Positions 50,221-58,719 of a DNA stretch of 64,000 bases are shown here, piece after piece. Position 1 is the first letter of the stretch; each line of letters begins with the position of its first letter. Both the position numbers and the translations under genes were made by a program. This DNA comes from an uncultured Mobiluncus sp. (GTDB taxonomy: Bacteria; Actinomycetota; Actinomycetes; Actinomycetales; Actinomycetaceae). Location of the stretch: NCBI RefSeq assembly GCF_943914685.1, contig NZ_CALUCZ010000008.1, positions 1 to 64,000 on the forward strand. The letters are read 5' to 3'. Below the pieces are notes generated by a model, which was given only the letters and a program-made list of their open reading frames with translations, ran no database searches and was not told the DNA's origin.

Positions 50221-51735
50221 TCAGATTTCGTGGCCTTCTGGCGAGGCCGGGGCGCGGCGTAGAGCCAGGCTCATCGATTCGCGCAGGTTTGCGGCAGCTT
50301 GAATCTTGAATCCCCGCGGAGCTTTCAGGCCCTTTGCGGCGGCGGCAGGCACAATAGCGCCGGTGAATCCCAGTCGCGCGGCTTCTGCCACCCGACGAGA
50401 CACTGCGGTGCAGGAACGGATTTCTCCGGTCAGGGAGACTTCCCCAAAAGCCACCAGACCGGGGTCGATGACCTGACCCGTCACTGCTGAGGCCGCCGCG
50501 AGCGCAACCGCCAAGTCCACTGCCGGTTCGACCGCTCTGGCTCCGCCCACTGTCGAGACGTAGGCGTCCAAGGTGCCGAAGGGCAGCTTCAGCCGAGCTT
50601 GCAGGACGGCCAGCATCATGGCGGTGCGGGAATAATCCAAGCCGGAGACCGTGCGCCGCGGGGAACCGCCCGCAATGGGGGTGGCGAGGGCCTCTATCTC
50701 TATGGGTAGAGCGCGCCTGCCTTCCAGTGAGATGGTGACGCAGGCTCCGGGCACCGGTTCGGCCGTTTTGCTGAGGAACAGGCCGCTGGGGTCCTCGATG
50801 CCTTCGATGCCGGATTCCACCATTTGAAAGAAACCGACCGCGTCCGTAGGTCCGTAGCGGTTTTTCACCGCGCGCAACAGTCTCAGTTCCCCAGTTCGTT
50901 CGCCCTCAAACTGGCACACCACGTCCACCAGGTGTTCCAGGGTGCGCGGGCCGGCCACCGCCCCGTCCTTGGTAACATGCCCCACCAGGACCAGTGCCAT
51001 GTGGCGGCCCTTTGCTGCGTCAATGAGTCGGGCCGCGACTTCGCGAACCTGGGCCGGCCCGCCGATGGAGGTGTCCATAGTGGGATCGGTCAAGGTCTGA
51101 ATGGAGTCGATGATGGTTAAATCCGGGCTGATTGTCTCGATTTGAGCCAGGGCCTGCGAGACCTGGGTTTCAGCTGCCAGATAGAGGTTTTCCGCCACTC
51201 CACCGATACGTTTTGCCCGGGACAGCACCGCTTCGGCGGTTTCCTCGCCGGTGAGGTACAGGACAGTTTTGCCCTCAGTATTCGCAGCGGCGGGGCGCGG
51301 CGAATCGGGGGAAACCAAGTGCAGCCGGGAGCTCCCAGCAGCGTCGGGCGAGTGCGGGACCGCGCCTTGGGCAATCCGGGCGGCAACCTCTAACAGCAGC
51401 GTTGACTTCCCGATTCCCGGCTCGCCAGCCAGCAAGATGACCGCACCGGGGACAATACCGCCGCTGAGGACTCGGTCGAATTCACCTACCCCGGTGGGCA
51501 GGCGCACCGCTCTCTCGGTGGAATACTGGCCAATAGGCTTAGCCGGGGACGCTGGGCGCCCATATCCGCCGGAAACACGCCCCGCGGTTCCGCCACCCCC
51601 GCGGGCAGAACTTTTCGCCAGGATTACGTTCTCTTCCAGAGTGCCCCACTGGCCGCAACTGCGGCATTGACCAGCCCATTTGGGCCATTCCTCCCCACAG
51701 TTGGAGCACACGTAAACCGTTTTTTCTTTCGCCAT
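50221..51735 (-). CDS. radA: DNA repair protein RadA
   Basis: 504 residues. N-terminal zinc finger with Cys 10, 13, 24 and 27. RecA-like ATPase with Walker A AGEPGIGKSTL and the RadA-specific KNRYGPTD. The Lon-protease-like C-terminal domain has DLAVALAAASAVTGQ. It promotes branch migration in recombinational repair. A low-complexity stretch after the zinc finger (ARGGGGTAGRVSGGYG) and an insertion near SPDAAGSSRLHLVSPDSPRP lengthen it relative to E. coli RadA. The CWB2-CAP gene follows on the same strand. Confidence 0.95.
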   Translation of the reverse strand: MAKEKTVYVCSNCGEEWPKWAGQCRSCGQWGTLEENVILAKSSARGGGGTAGRVSGGYGRPASPAKPIGQYSTERAVRLPTGVGEFDRVLSGGIVPGAVILLAGEPGIGKSTLLLEVAARIAQGAVPHSPDAAGSSRLHLVSPDSPRPAAANTEGKTVLYLTGEETAEAVLSRAKRIGGVAENLYLAAETQVSQALAQIETISPDLTIIDSIQTLTDPTMDTSIGGPAQVREVAARLIDAAKGRHMALVLVGHVTKDGAVAGPRTLEHLVDVVCQFEGERTGELRLLRAVKNRYGPTDAVGFFQMVESGIEGIEDPSGLFLSKTAEPVPGACVTISLEGRRALPIEIEALATPIAGGSPRRTVSGLDYSRTAMMLAVLQARLKLPFGTLDAYVSTVGGARAVEPAVDLAVALAAASAVTGQVIDPGLVAFGEVSLTGEIRSCTAVSRRVAEAARLGFTGAIVPAAAAKGLKAPRGFKIQAAANLRESMSLALRRAPASPEGHEI

Positions 51736-51944
51736 GACTCCATCGTCTCACAACCCCCGAATGTGAAAAATCGCGAGTTCGAAACCTGCACCCGGGGCTA
51801 CACAATTAACCGGTTAATTTCAGGTTAAAACCGCGTTAGACTTTTAAGGCGATTTACAGCCGGAACCCCCGGGCGAAAAACCTCGTGAAAGCGCGAACCG
51901 CGCGGAAACCCGGTGCCGCAACGATTGCAAAGAAAGGAACCCCG

Positions 51945-52859
51945 ATGGCCACTGCTCAAGCCTGGATTGAAGGAGCGCGATTGCGTACCCTCCCGGCTTC
52001 GGCATCACCAGTCCTGCTCGGTACCGGCATTGCCGCCGGACTGGGCAAGATGGATCCTTGGCTGGCCCTGGGTTGCCTGGCAGTGGCGCTGCTGCTGCAA
52101 ATCGGGGTGAATTTTTCCAACGACTATTCCGACGGGATTCGGGGCACGGACGAATACCGTGTCGGTCCGCCGCGCCTAGTCGGAGGCGGGGAAAATCCGC
52201 GCAAAGTCCTGGCGGTAGCGCTCAGCTGTTTCGCTTTGGCCAGCATCGTAGGCTTGAGCGTCGCCATCGTCTCCCAGTCGTGGTGGCTCATCGGTGCCGG
52301 AGTAGCGGCAGTCGCGGCCGCCTGGTTCTATACCGGGGGTAAACACCCCTATGGCTACGCCGGGATAGGCCTGTCTGAGCTGCTGGTTTTTGTCTTTTTC
52401 GGTTTGCTGGCAGTGCAGGGAACCTTGTGGGTGCAGGCCCAAGTCCTGCCGTGGCAGTCCTGGGCGCTGGCCAGCGGCCTGGGGTTGCTGTCCTGCGCAC
52501 TGCTGATGGTCAATAATCTGCGCGATATCCCCACTGACCAGAAATCCGGCAAAGTTACCTTGGCGGTGCGTTTGGGAGATGCCTGGTCAAGGCGTATTTA
52601 TCAGCTTTTCGTCTATGTCGCTCTGCTGTTGTCGCTGGTGGTGCTGTTTGTGCCGTGGCCGGATATCTTCCCCGGCGGTTTTATCCAGTGGAGCGGCGGT
52701 TTCGTGGTGCAGTTGATGCTGTGGTTGGGGGCTTTGCTGACGATGCGTCCGGTACGCACACACCAGACCGGCAAAGCCCTGATTGTGGCTCTGCGCAACA
52801 CCGGTTTCCTCACCCTGGCTTATGGCGGCTTGCTCGGTCTGCTGTTTGCACTGCTCTAG
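51945..52859 (+). CDS. menA: 1,4-dihydroxy-2-naphthoate polyprenyltransferase
   Basis: About 304 residues from ATG 51945, chosen for GAAAGGA 6 bases upstream. A GTG at 51885 would add 20 basic residues. UbiA-family membrane enzyme with eight to nine helices. First Asp-rich motif NDYSDGIRGTDEYRVGPPRL, second MVNNLRDIPTDQKSGKVTLA. It prenylates DHNA to form demethylmenaquinone. No other men genes are in the window. Confidence 0.94.
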   Translation: MATAQAWIEGARLRTLPASASPVLLGTGIAAGLGKMDPWLALGCLAVALLLQIGVNFSNDYSDGIRGTDEYRVGPPRLVGGGENPRKVLAVALSCFALASIVGLSVAIVSQSWWLIGAGVAAVAAAWFYTGGKHPYGYAGIGLSELLVFVFFGLLAVQGTLWVQAQVLPWQSWALASGLGLLSCALLMVNNLRDIPTDQKSGKVTLAVRLGDAWSRRIYQLFVYVALLLSLVVLFVPWPDIFPGGFIQWSGGFVVQLMLWLGALLTMRPVRTHQTGKALIVALRNTGFLTLAYGGLLGLLFALL

Positions 52860-53043
52860 CCATTTTCGCCGGTTCTGCAGAATCGCGCACAAGCGCGGGT
52901 GAGCGGCAACTCGTCTCGGCAGTAGTGATGGTGAGTTTAGCTCAGCGTGCCGTGTCATGCTATGTTAATAGTGTCAAGGGGGCCTCATCGGGGACACTCC
53001 CTGAGGAACTTTCCAAGTCAACACGACAGAATCAGGAGAAGTC

Positions 53044-54717
53044 ATGAAGCTGGTAGTGGTCGGCGGAGTTGCAGGCGGCCTGTCTTTTGCGGCGCGCATG
53101 CGCAGGTTGGACGAGTCAGCCGAAATTGTGGTGTTTGAAAAAGGGCCGTACCCCTCGTTTTCCAACTGCGGCTTGCCTTTCTATGTCGGCCAGGAGATTC
53201 CCACACGCGAAAGTCTGCTACTGAACACGCCCCAGAGCCTGAAAGCGAGACTGAACCTGGATGTGCGGGTAAACCACGAGGTCATCGGCCTGGACGCGGA
53301 CGCGAAAACCGTGCAGGTACGCGGCGCGGACGGGCAAGAATTCACGGAACGCTACGACAAACTGATGCTTTCTCCCGGAGCGAGGGCCGCGCGTCCCCCG
53401 ATTACCGGCTTGGATTCCCCGCGGGTTCACACGCTGCGCACCGTTGATGATGCGCAGCGGATTGTGGACCTGGCTGAATCCGCAAAATCAGCCCTGGTCA
53501 TCGGCGGGGGATTCATTGGCATCGAAGCGGCGGAAGCCCTGGCTCATCGCGGCATCAACACAACTATCGTCGAGGGTAGTGACCATGTTGTGCCCCCGCT
53601 GGATCTGGAAATGGCTAACCTGGTGACCGGAGCCTTGCAGTCGCTCAATATTAACGTTATAGCGAAAACTCGGGTCACCAAGATTCAACATTTCCCCGCT
53701 CACGACCTGGCGGAACTGTCAGACGGGCAGCGCCTGGAGGTGGGGTTGATTGTGTTGGCTGCGGGCGTCACCCCCGCTACCAAGCCTTTCGTGGCAGCCG
53801 GGGTCAAGGCTGATGGGCGGGGTTTTATGGTAATTGATCAGCACGGACGTACCAGTTTGCCTGACGTGTTCGCCTGCGGTGACGCCGTTACGCAGCAGAC
53901 CGGGGTGACTGGACAAGCGCGGCCGGTTGCGCTGGCCGGTCCGACCAACCGCGCGGCCCGGCTTATCGCCGACTTCATCGCTGACCCAGAAACCGCCCGG
54001 CCCCTGCCCAAGCCCATCTCTACCTCGATTTTCCGGGTGGGACCCATGACTGTGGCCCAGACCGGGGCCAACCGAGCTGAACTGGACGCGAGGGGCATCG
54101 CCTACCGCACGATTCACACCCACCCTACTGACCACGGCACTTTCCTGCCCGGCGCCCAACCGATGCAGCTGATGTTGCATTTTGCGGCCACGGACGGCAG
54201 AATCCTCGGCGCTCAAGGAATCGGAGGCAACGGGGTGGATAAGCGTATCGATGTTATCGCCACAGCGCTCAAGGCGGGGCTGACCGCTCCCGATTTGATT
54301 GACTTGGATTTGGCGTATGCGCCCCCGTATTCCGCGGCAAAGGATCCGGTTAATTTCCTGGGCTACGTGGCGGAAAATGTGCTGCGCGGTCGGCTGAAAC
54401 TGTGGTACGCCGAGGAAGCGGCTCACCTCGACCCCGCTACCCCAATCCTTGATGTGCGCCCCGTCCCCGAGTTCAATGCCGGACATTTGCGAGGCGCCAG
54501 GTGTATACCCTTGACAGAGCTGCGTTCGCGGCTCGATGAGGTGCGGACTTGGGCCGATGGGAAAACCGTGTATTTGAGCGACGACAGCGGGGCTAACGCT
54601 TGGCTGGCCCAGCGAATTCTGGAACCCGCCGGGATTAATGCTAAAGTATTATCTGGCGGGGTCAATACGGTTTTCGCCTACTACTTTGATAACCCCGGCG
54701 CGGTGCTAGAAATGTAG
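53044..54717 (+). CDS. CoA-disulfide-reductase-like FAD oxidoreductase with C-terminal rhodanese-like domain
   Basis: 557 residues. FAD/NAD(P) domains with VVVGGVAGGLSFAARMRR at the start and the single redox Cys42 in SFSNCGLPFYVG, as in CoADR and NADH oxidase/persulfide reductase. Second Rossmann motif is VIGGGFIGIEAAEAL. The last 110 residues are rhodanese-like (LDVRPVPEFNAGHLRGARCIPL), but the loop where the catalytic Cys should be reads YLSDDSGANAW, so this domain cannot do sulfur transfer in the usual way. ATG with CAGGAGA upstream. Likely substrates are CoA disulfide or persulfides. Confidence 0.88.
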   Translation: MKLVVVGGVAGGLSFAARMRRLDESAEIVVFEKGPYPSFSNCGLPFYVGQEIPTRESLLLNTPQSLKARLNLDVRVNHEVIGLDADAKTVQVRGADGQEFTERYDKLMLSPGARAARPPITGLDSPRVHTLRTVDDAQRIVDLAESAKSALVIGGGFIGIEAAEALAHRGINTTIVEGSDHVVPPLDLEMANLVTGALQSLNINVIAKTRVTKIQHFPAHDLAELSDGQRLEVGLIVLAAGVTPATKPFVAAGVKADGRGFMVIDQHGRTSLPDVFACGDAVTQQTGVTGQARPVALAGPTNRAARLIADFIADPETARPLPKPISTSIFRVGPMTVAQTGANRAELDARGIAYRTIHTHPTDHGTFLPGAQPMQLMLHFAATDGRILGAQGIGGNGVDKRIDVIATALKAGLTAPDLIDLDLAYAPPYSAAKDPVNFLGYVAENVLRGRLKLWYAEEAAHLDPATPILDVRPVPEFNAGHLRGARCIPLTELRSRLDEVRTWADGKTVYLSDDSGANAWLAQRILEPAGINAKVLSGGVNTVFAYYFDNPGAVLEM

Positions 54718-54761
54718 CGCCGCTGCCGATTATGAACCCGGATCTCAGGAAAGGGAAAAAT

Positions 54762-54926
54762 ATGTGCTCTCCAGTAAAGTGCGCGAACTGCGGAAAGACC
54801 ACTTGGACAGGGTGTGGCCAACACATTGAGGCGGTCAAAGCCAGCGTCCCGGCCGACCAGTGGTGCACCTGCCCAGAAGACAAACGCAAACCGCAATCCC
54901 TATTCACGAGTTTCTTTTCTCGCTGA
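54762..54926 (+). CDS. Small Cys-rich conserved protein
   Basis: 54 residues. Pattern Cys2, Cys7, Cys10, Cys18, His21, Cys35, Cys37 with the core CANCGKTTWTGCGQHIE, which I recognise as a widespread small-protein family of unknown function, possibly metal-binding. ATG 54762 is chosen because AGGAAAGGG lies upstream. An earlier ATG at 54732 lacks an RBS. It follows the oxidoreductase by 44 bp and may share its transcript. Confidence 0.8.
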   Translation: MCSPVKCANCGKTTWTGCGQHIEAVKASVPADQWCTCPEDKRKPQSLFTSFFSR

Positions 54927-54931
54927 GTGTG

Positions 54932-54952
54932 TTTTGCCGCGTCGCGGCAAAA
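54932..54952. terminator. Bidirectional terminator
   Basis: TTTTGCCGCG-T-CGCGGCAAAA is a perfect 10-bp inverted repeat with terminal T/A runs, between the small Cys-rich gene (plus) and the FemABX gene (minus). Confidence 0.8.
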
Positions 54953-54991
54953 GATAAGTGAGGCACCAACAGTGCGGTTAAGATACGTGCC

Positions 54992-56029
54992 TCAGTGATT
55001 CGCCACGAAATCTCGATAGCGGGCCTCGTCAATCACGAAATCAATTTCCCCCAGCATTTCGCGAATCCCCTCATCGCCGGAGAACTGGTGTTTAAAGTTG
55101 TATAGACCGTCGCTGGTTTCTGTACTGTACACCCCACCCATGTCGTATTCGCTCATGCCCCGCGAGATGGCGTACTTGATGGCTTCGAAGTTCATTTGGT
55201 CATTGGGTCGCAGGTTGCGTTTTTCGTTTGAGGACGCGGCGTAAATATAAAAGGATTTCCGATTGTAGGAAACCACTATGCAGCTGGAGAGAACTTCCCT
55301 TTCCCCGTCGGCATCGCAAGAGGTCACGAAGAGTTTGGCGTCGTCAAAAGCGCGCATCAACCTGATGAAATATTCCTTCGGGCGGAAAGTGATGCCCTGG
55401 CGCTGGGCCATAATCTCGGTGAGGTGATAGAACTCGTCCAGGGACTGTAAAAAGTCTTCGTCATCTACAGAGACCAAGCGGGTCGTAATCCCGGATTTGT
55501 ATGGTTTGCGAATCTTGTTCTTGGTTTTGCTCGGATAGGTTTCAAATAGGTTCTCCTCGGTGCGTCCCGAGAGATTGACCACCATATTGATGCGTGGATT
55601 GGAAAACGCGTGCGGATCTGCAATCTCGCGCGACCGCACGGTGAATCCGGCTTGGGCATACATCTTGACCAAATCCGGGCTGTAAGTCACTTCCGGATCC
55701 ATACGCAGCAGGAATCCGTGGTGTTTCTCGATAACCGGCTGAGATTCTTTAATAAGGGCGCTGACCAGTTCCACGTCCGCTAGGTTGCACACCGGACCGC
55801 GTGGCGCATAGAGAAACGAGTTCTGCCCGTCGTTGGCAATGGAGAGAATCGAGAGTGCCGCTTTGATGGACCCGTCCGCGCCGCGCAGATAGACAAAATC
55901 CGCCCCCCAGTTGCTCTTAACCTGGGACCAGTTCACCGACTGCATCATGTGTCCGTGGGGGCTGGTCGCAATGAAGTGTTCGTATTCTGCCAGCTCTGAG
56001 GCTGGGGATTGATTGGTGAGGATAGGCAC
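54992..56029 (-). CDS. FemABX-family peptidyltransferase-like protein
   Basis: 345 residues, the usual size of FemX/MurM-type aminoacyltransferases that build interpeptide bridges from aminoacyl-tRNA and lipid II. Seen: HGHMMQSVNWSQVKSNWGAD, FLYAPRGPVCN, LLRMDPEV, and the GNAT-like C-terminus with SSNEKRNLRPNDQMNFEAIK and GMSEYDMGGV. GTG start. Its 5' end faces the DegT-like gene, with a gap of about 160 bp to that gene's likely start. Confidence 0.9.
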   Translation of the reverse strand: MPILTNQSPASELAEYEHFIATSPHGHMMQSVNWSQVKSNWGADFVYLRGADGSIKAALSILSIANDGQNSFLYAPRGPVCNLADVELVSALIKESQPVIEKHHGFLLRMDPEVTYSPDLVKMYAQAGFTVRSREIADPHAFSNPRINMVVNLSGRTEENLFETYPSKTKNKIRKPYKSGITTRLVSVDDEDFLQSLDEFYHLTEIMAQRQGITFRPKEYFIRLMRAFDDAKLFVTSCDADGEREVLSSCIVVSYNRKSFYIYAASSNEKRNLRPNDQMNFEAIKYAISRGMSEYDMGGVYSTETSDGLYNFKHQFSGDEGIREMLGEIDFVIDEARYRDFVANH

Positions 56030-56188
56030 TTAGGAATCTTTCTAGGCGGTCGTGACGGTTCAATATCCTCGACTCAGAAACAATCTCCGCAATGGTCAAT
56101 AGCGCTAGGAGCGCTGAGGAAAGATGTTTCCGAACCGGATAAACTGGTACGCTTTCAGTGTATTACGCCACCCGACGAGGACTCAACC

Positions 56189-57412
56189 TTGACTAACCCG
56201 CAAAACACGACCGACCTTGTGAATCTGAGACAAAAAATAGCGCAGGCAACCGGAACCTGCGCTGAGGATTGGTTCCCGGTTTATAAAGCTCGCTACGGGA
56301 TGCACGCGGTTTTTAGCGCTCTTGCAAGCCGGGCTTCGAGCATTGAGGGATCGCATCAACCCGGTGTCCTCACCCAGCTCTATACCTGCTGCACCGCGGT
56401 GGATCCGATTCTGGCGGCGGGACTGAGTGGTGTATATGCCGACGTCAACCCCGATTCCCTCACGGCGCAGGTGCAGACTGGCGGTGAAACGGAGCAAAAC
56501 CCGCTGGTAGGGCTGGTGATGCAAAACACTTTCGGGTTTATTTCTGATGTTGACACGCTCGCGGCGCGAGACTTCGCCAGCGAGCGCAAGCTGCTCTATG
56601 TCGAGGATTCCGCGCATTGTGTGGGCCGAATGGCGCGAGACTCCCAGGGTGAGCCGTTAGCGGATGTTTCCGTGCATTCTTTCGGGGTGGAAAAGATTTT
56701 GACCGCCACCAGATTCGGTGGTCTCATCTGGGTGAATCCTCGCCTCGAAACCACTGATTCCCCGCTCTATGCAGCCATCGTGTCCGCGCTTGAAAACGTA
56801 GGCAGGCTGCCGTGGCTCCAGGACCTATCGGCACGGCTCTATCTCAACCAAATTCGCGTATTTTCAAGGCTCCCCCAGGCGCTGGCGAACGCGCTGAAGC
56901 GGGTGCTGCGCCGGATGCGCCTGTTCGAACCGGCTATCGCCCCCGCGGAGCGGCAAGGCGCGCTCGAGTACCCCAACTACTCAATGAGCCCCTACATCGC
57001 AAATAAAGCATGCGAGGCTTTGGACGGTCTCGAGTCGAACCAGGAACAGCGCCGGCAGGCGGTCGCTGTCTATCAAGACCGGCTGAGCGGGCGGGAATAC
57101 CTGCAAATTCCGGCGCAGATAGCCTGCGGTGCACCCCAACCCCTGCTCATCTTTCCGATCCTGCTGCGAGATGCGCGGGCAGTAAACGAGGTGCACGCTA
57201 AACTTCGGGAGTCTCACGTTTATTCGCGTCGCTGGTACAACTCGATACTTTTCCCCGGGGTGGATAGCCTCGAGCTTTACGGGGTCGGGTCGCTGGAGTC
57301 CTATCCGCACACCGTGTCTCTGACCCAGCGCAGTCTGGGGTTGCCCACGGATGTGTCGAAGGATAAAGCGGAACAAATCTGTGAGCTGGTGCAGAAATTA
57401 GCCGCCGCGTAG
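56189..57412 (+). CDS. DegT/DnrJ/EryC1-like aminotransferase-family protein
   Basis: About 407 residues from TTG 56189, chosen because GAGGA lies 7 bases upstream. A longer frame from 56009 would overlap the divergent femABX gene and adds unrelated sequence. Sugar-aminotransferase-like features: VYKARYGMHAVFSALAS, the Asp in YVEDSAHCVGRM and the PLP-Lys position in VHSFGVEKILTATRFGG. The C-terminal domain has NYSMSPYIANKACEAL. It could transaminate a sugar nucleotide for wall or surface glycan, in keeping with the adjacent FemABX gene. Substrate unknown. Confidence 0.82.
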   Translation: MTNPQNTTDLVNLRQKIAQATGTCAEDWFPVYKARYGMHAVFSALASRASSIEGSHQPGVLTQLYTCCTAVDPILAAGLSGVYADVNPDSLTAQVQTGGETEQNPLVGLVMQNTFGFISDVDTLAARDFASERKLLYVEDSAHCVGRMARDSQGEPLADVSVHSFGVEKILTATRFGGLIWVNPRLETTDSPLYAAIVSALENVGRLPWLQDLSARLYLNQIRVFSRLPQALANALKRVLRRMRLFEPAIAPAERQGALEYPNYSMSPYIANKACEALDGLESNQEQRRQAVAVYQDRLSGREYLQIPAQIACGAPQPLLIFPILLRDARAVNEVHAKLRESHVYSRRWYNSILFPGVDSLELYGVGSLESYPHTVSLTQRSLGLPTDVSKDKAEQICELVQKLAAA

Positions 57413-57475
57413 TCTGAGCGCTAACCGCTACCCGATGGCCCGCCCTAGTGACCCCACCCTTGCTATAATCGGCGT

Positions 57476-58444
57476 ATGACCTCGAGCGATGACTTTCTAG
57501 AACTTTGTGCCGGTCAATACCGCGCCCAGATTTCCCCTTTCGGCGGGGGGTTGTGGTCGCTGACTTTTGCGGGAAAGCCGCTGGTGGTGACCCCTCCTTT
57601 ACCGCACCAGGGGTTGTCACAAGTGTCCCCGGTTCCGTTTGCGGCGGGGTGTCTGCTGGCGCCGTGGCCCAACCGGGTGGACAGCGGGAATTTCGCGTTT
57701 CAAGGCGAAACGTATCAGCTCGAAATCAACGAACCCGACCGCCACAACGCCATTCACGGCTTCGTCAGGGAACGGCCTTGGGAACTCGATTCCGAAACGT
57801 CCGACAACCCCGCGGCGGTATGCCTCACGCTGGAAATGGAACCACAACCAGGCTGGCCATGGCGACTCAAATACGTGATGAACTGGAGTCTTGACGCAAC
57901 CCAAGGCCTGCGAGGGGAACTGCAGGTGTCCAACCTCAGCGATACGCCCTGCCCGTTTGGTTTCGGGTGGCATCCATATTTAAGCGCGGGGGGTGCGAGC
58001 CTGGACGAATGCACCCTGAGTATCTCGGTAGGCAACAACCTCGTGCTCGATTCAACACGCAACTTGCCGACCGGTCTGGAGCGCCCCGCGGACACTGTTT
58101 TGGGTCAAGCGCGGCCGGTAGTGCTGCACGGACTGTGGCTTGACCACGCGTTTCGCACGCAACCCGAACCAGACGGGCGAGTCCGGGCAGCCTTGTGCCG
58201 GACGGACGGTTCGGGGACGGAACTCAGTGCCGGACCGTGGTGTTGCTGGCTCCAGATTTATACCGCTGACCCTGCTCACCAGGAGGCTTTCCCCGGCGTT
58301 CGCGACGGGCGCGCCCTGGCCGTCGAGCCGATGACCTGCCCGCCTAACGCCCTGAGCCGCAACCAGGATTTGTTGGTACTCGCGCCAGGAGAATCGCGTT
58401 CTTTCATTTTCGGGCTACGAGCCCTCACCCCGTCGCGTTCCTGA
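57476..58444 (+). CDS. Aldose 1-epimerase (mutarotase) family protein
   Basis: 322 residues. The family catalytic His residues are in NAIHGFVRERPWEL and FGFGWHPYLSAGG. Other elements are LAPWPNRVDSGNFAFQGETYQLEIN and a C-terminal LAVEPMTCPPNAL with the active-site Glu. It interconverts alpha and beta anomers of hexoses. ATG without a strong RBS, 63 bp after the DegT-like gene. Confidence 0.92.
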   Translation: MTSSDDFLELCAGQYRAQISPFGGGLWSLTFAGKPLVVTPPLPHQGLSQVSPVPFAAGCLLAPWPNRVDSGNFAFQGETYQLEINEPDRHNAIHGFVRERPWELDSETSDNPAAVCLTLEMEPQPGWPWRLKYVMNWSLDATQGLRGELQVSNLSDTPCPFGFGWHPYLSAGGASLDECTLSISVGNNLVLDSTRNLPTGLERPADTVLGQARPVVLHGLWLDHAFRTQPEPDGRVRAALCRTDGSGTELSAGPWCCWLQIYTADPAHQEAFPGVRDGRALAVEPMTCPPNALSRNQDLLVLAPGESRSFIFGLRALTPSRS

Positions 58445-58719
58445 GCAGCCACCACTCCGCCAGGTGCTACCAGTGAAAAATTGCTTACAGTACGCAAAAG
58501 TTATAGAGTAGATATTTGCGTGTTCTTTGTCCGAGGCGACCTTAAACCGTTGATATTGCGTAAGTATGCGCCGGCAATATCAGGGCAGGTCAGCGAGGGG
58601 CGAGATGTTCAAACGCCGGAGCGCATCGAGATTTTCAAGGCTGATTGCCGCGGTAGTGTGCGCGGTCGAGCCCGCCCTGAATTCTCGACCATCCATACGA
58701 CATAAAGGAAACGGAAATC
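58445..58719 (+). other. rpoB leader/promoter region
   Basis: 275 bp without a credible gene. TTGCTT (58482 region) followed by TATAGAGT and TTGATA (58550 region) are possible promoter parts, but spacings are poor. AAAGGAAACGGAAA precedes the TTG start of rpoB. No L10-type leader or tRNA is visible. Confidence 0.35.

Noticed and set aside
58481..58705. 74-codon ORF before rpoB
   Set aside because: No RBS or family. It is more likely leader DNA.
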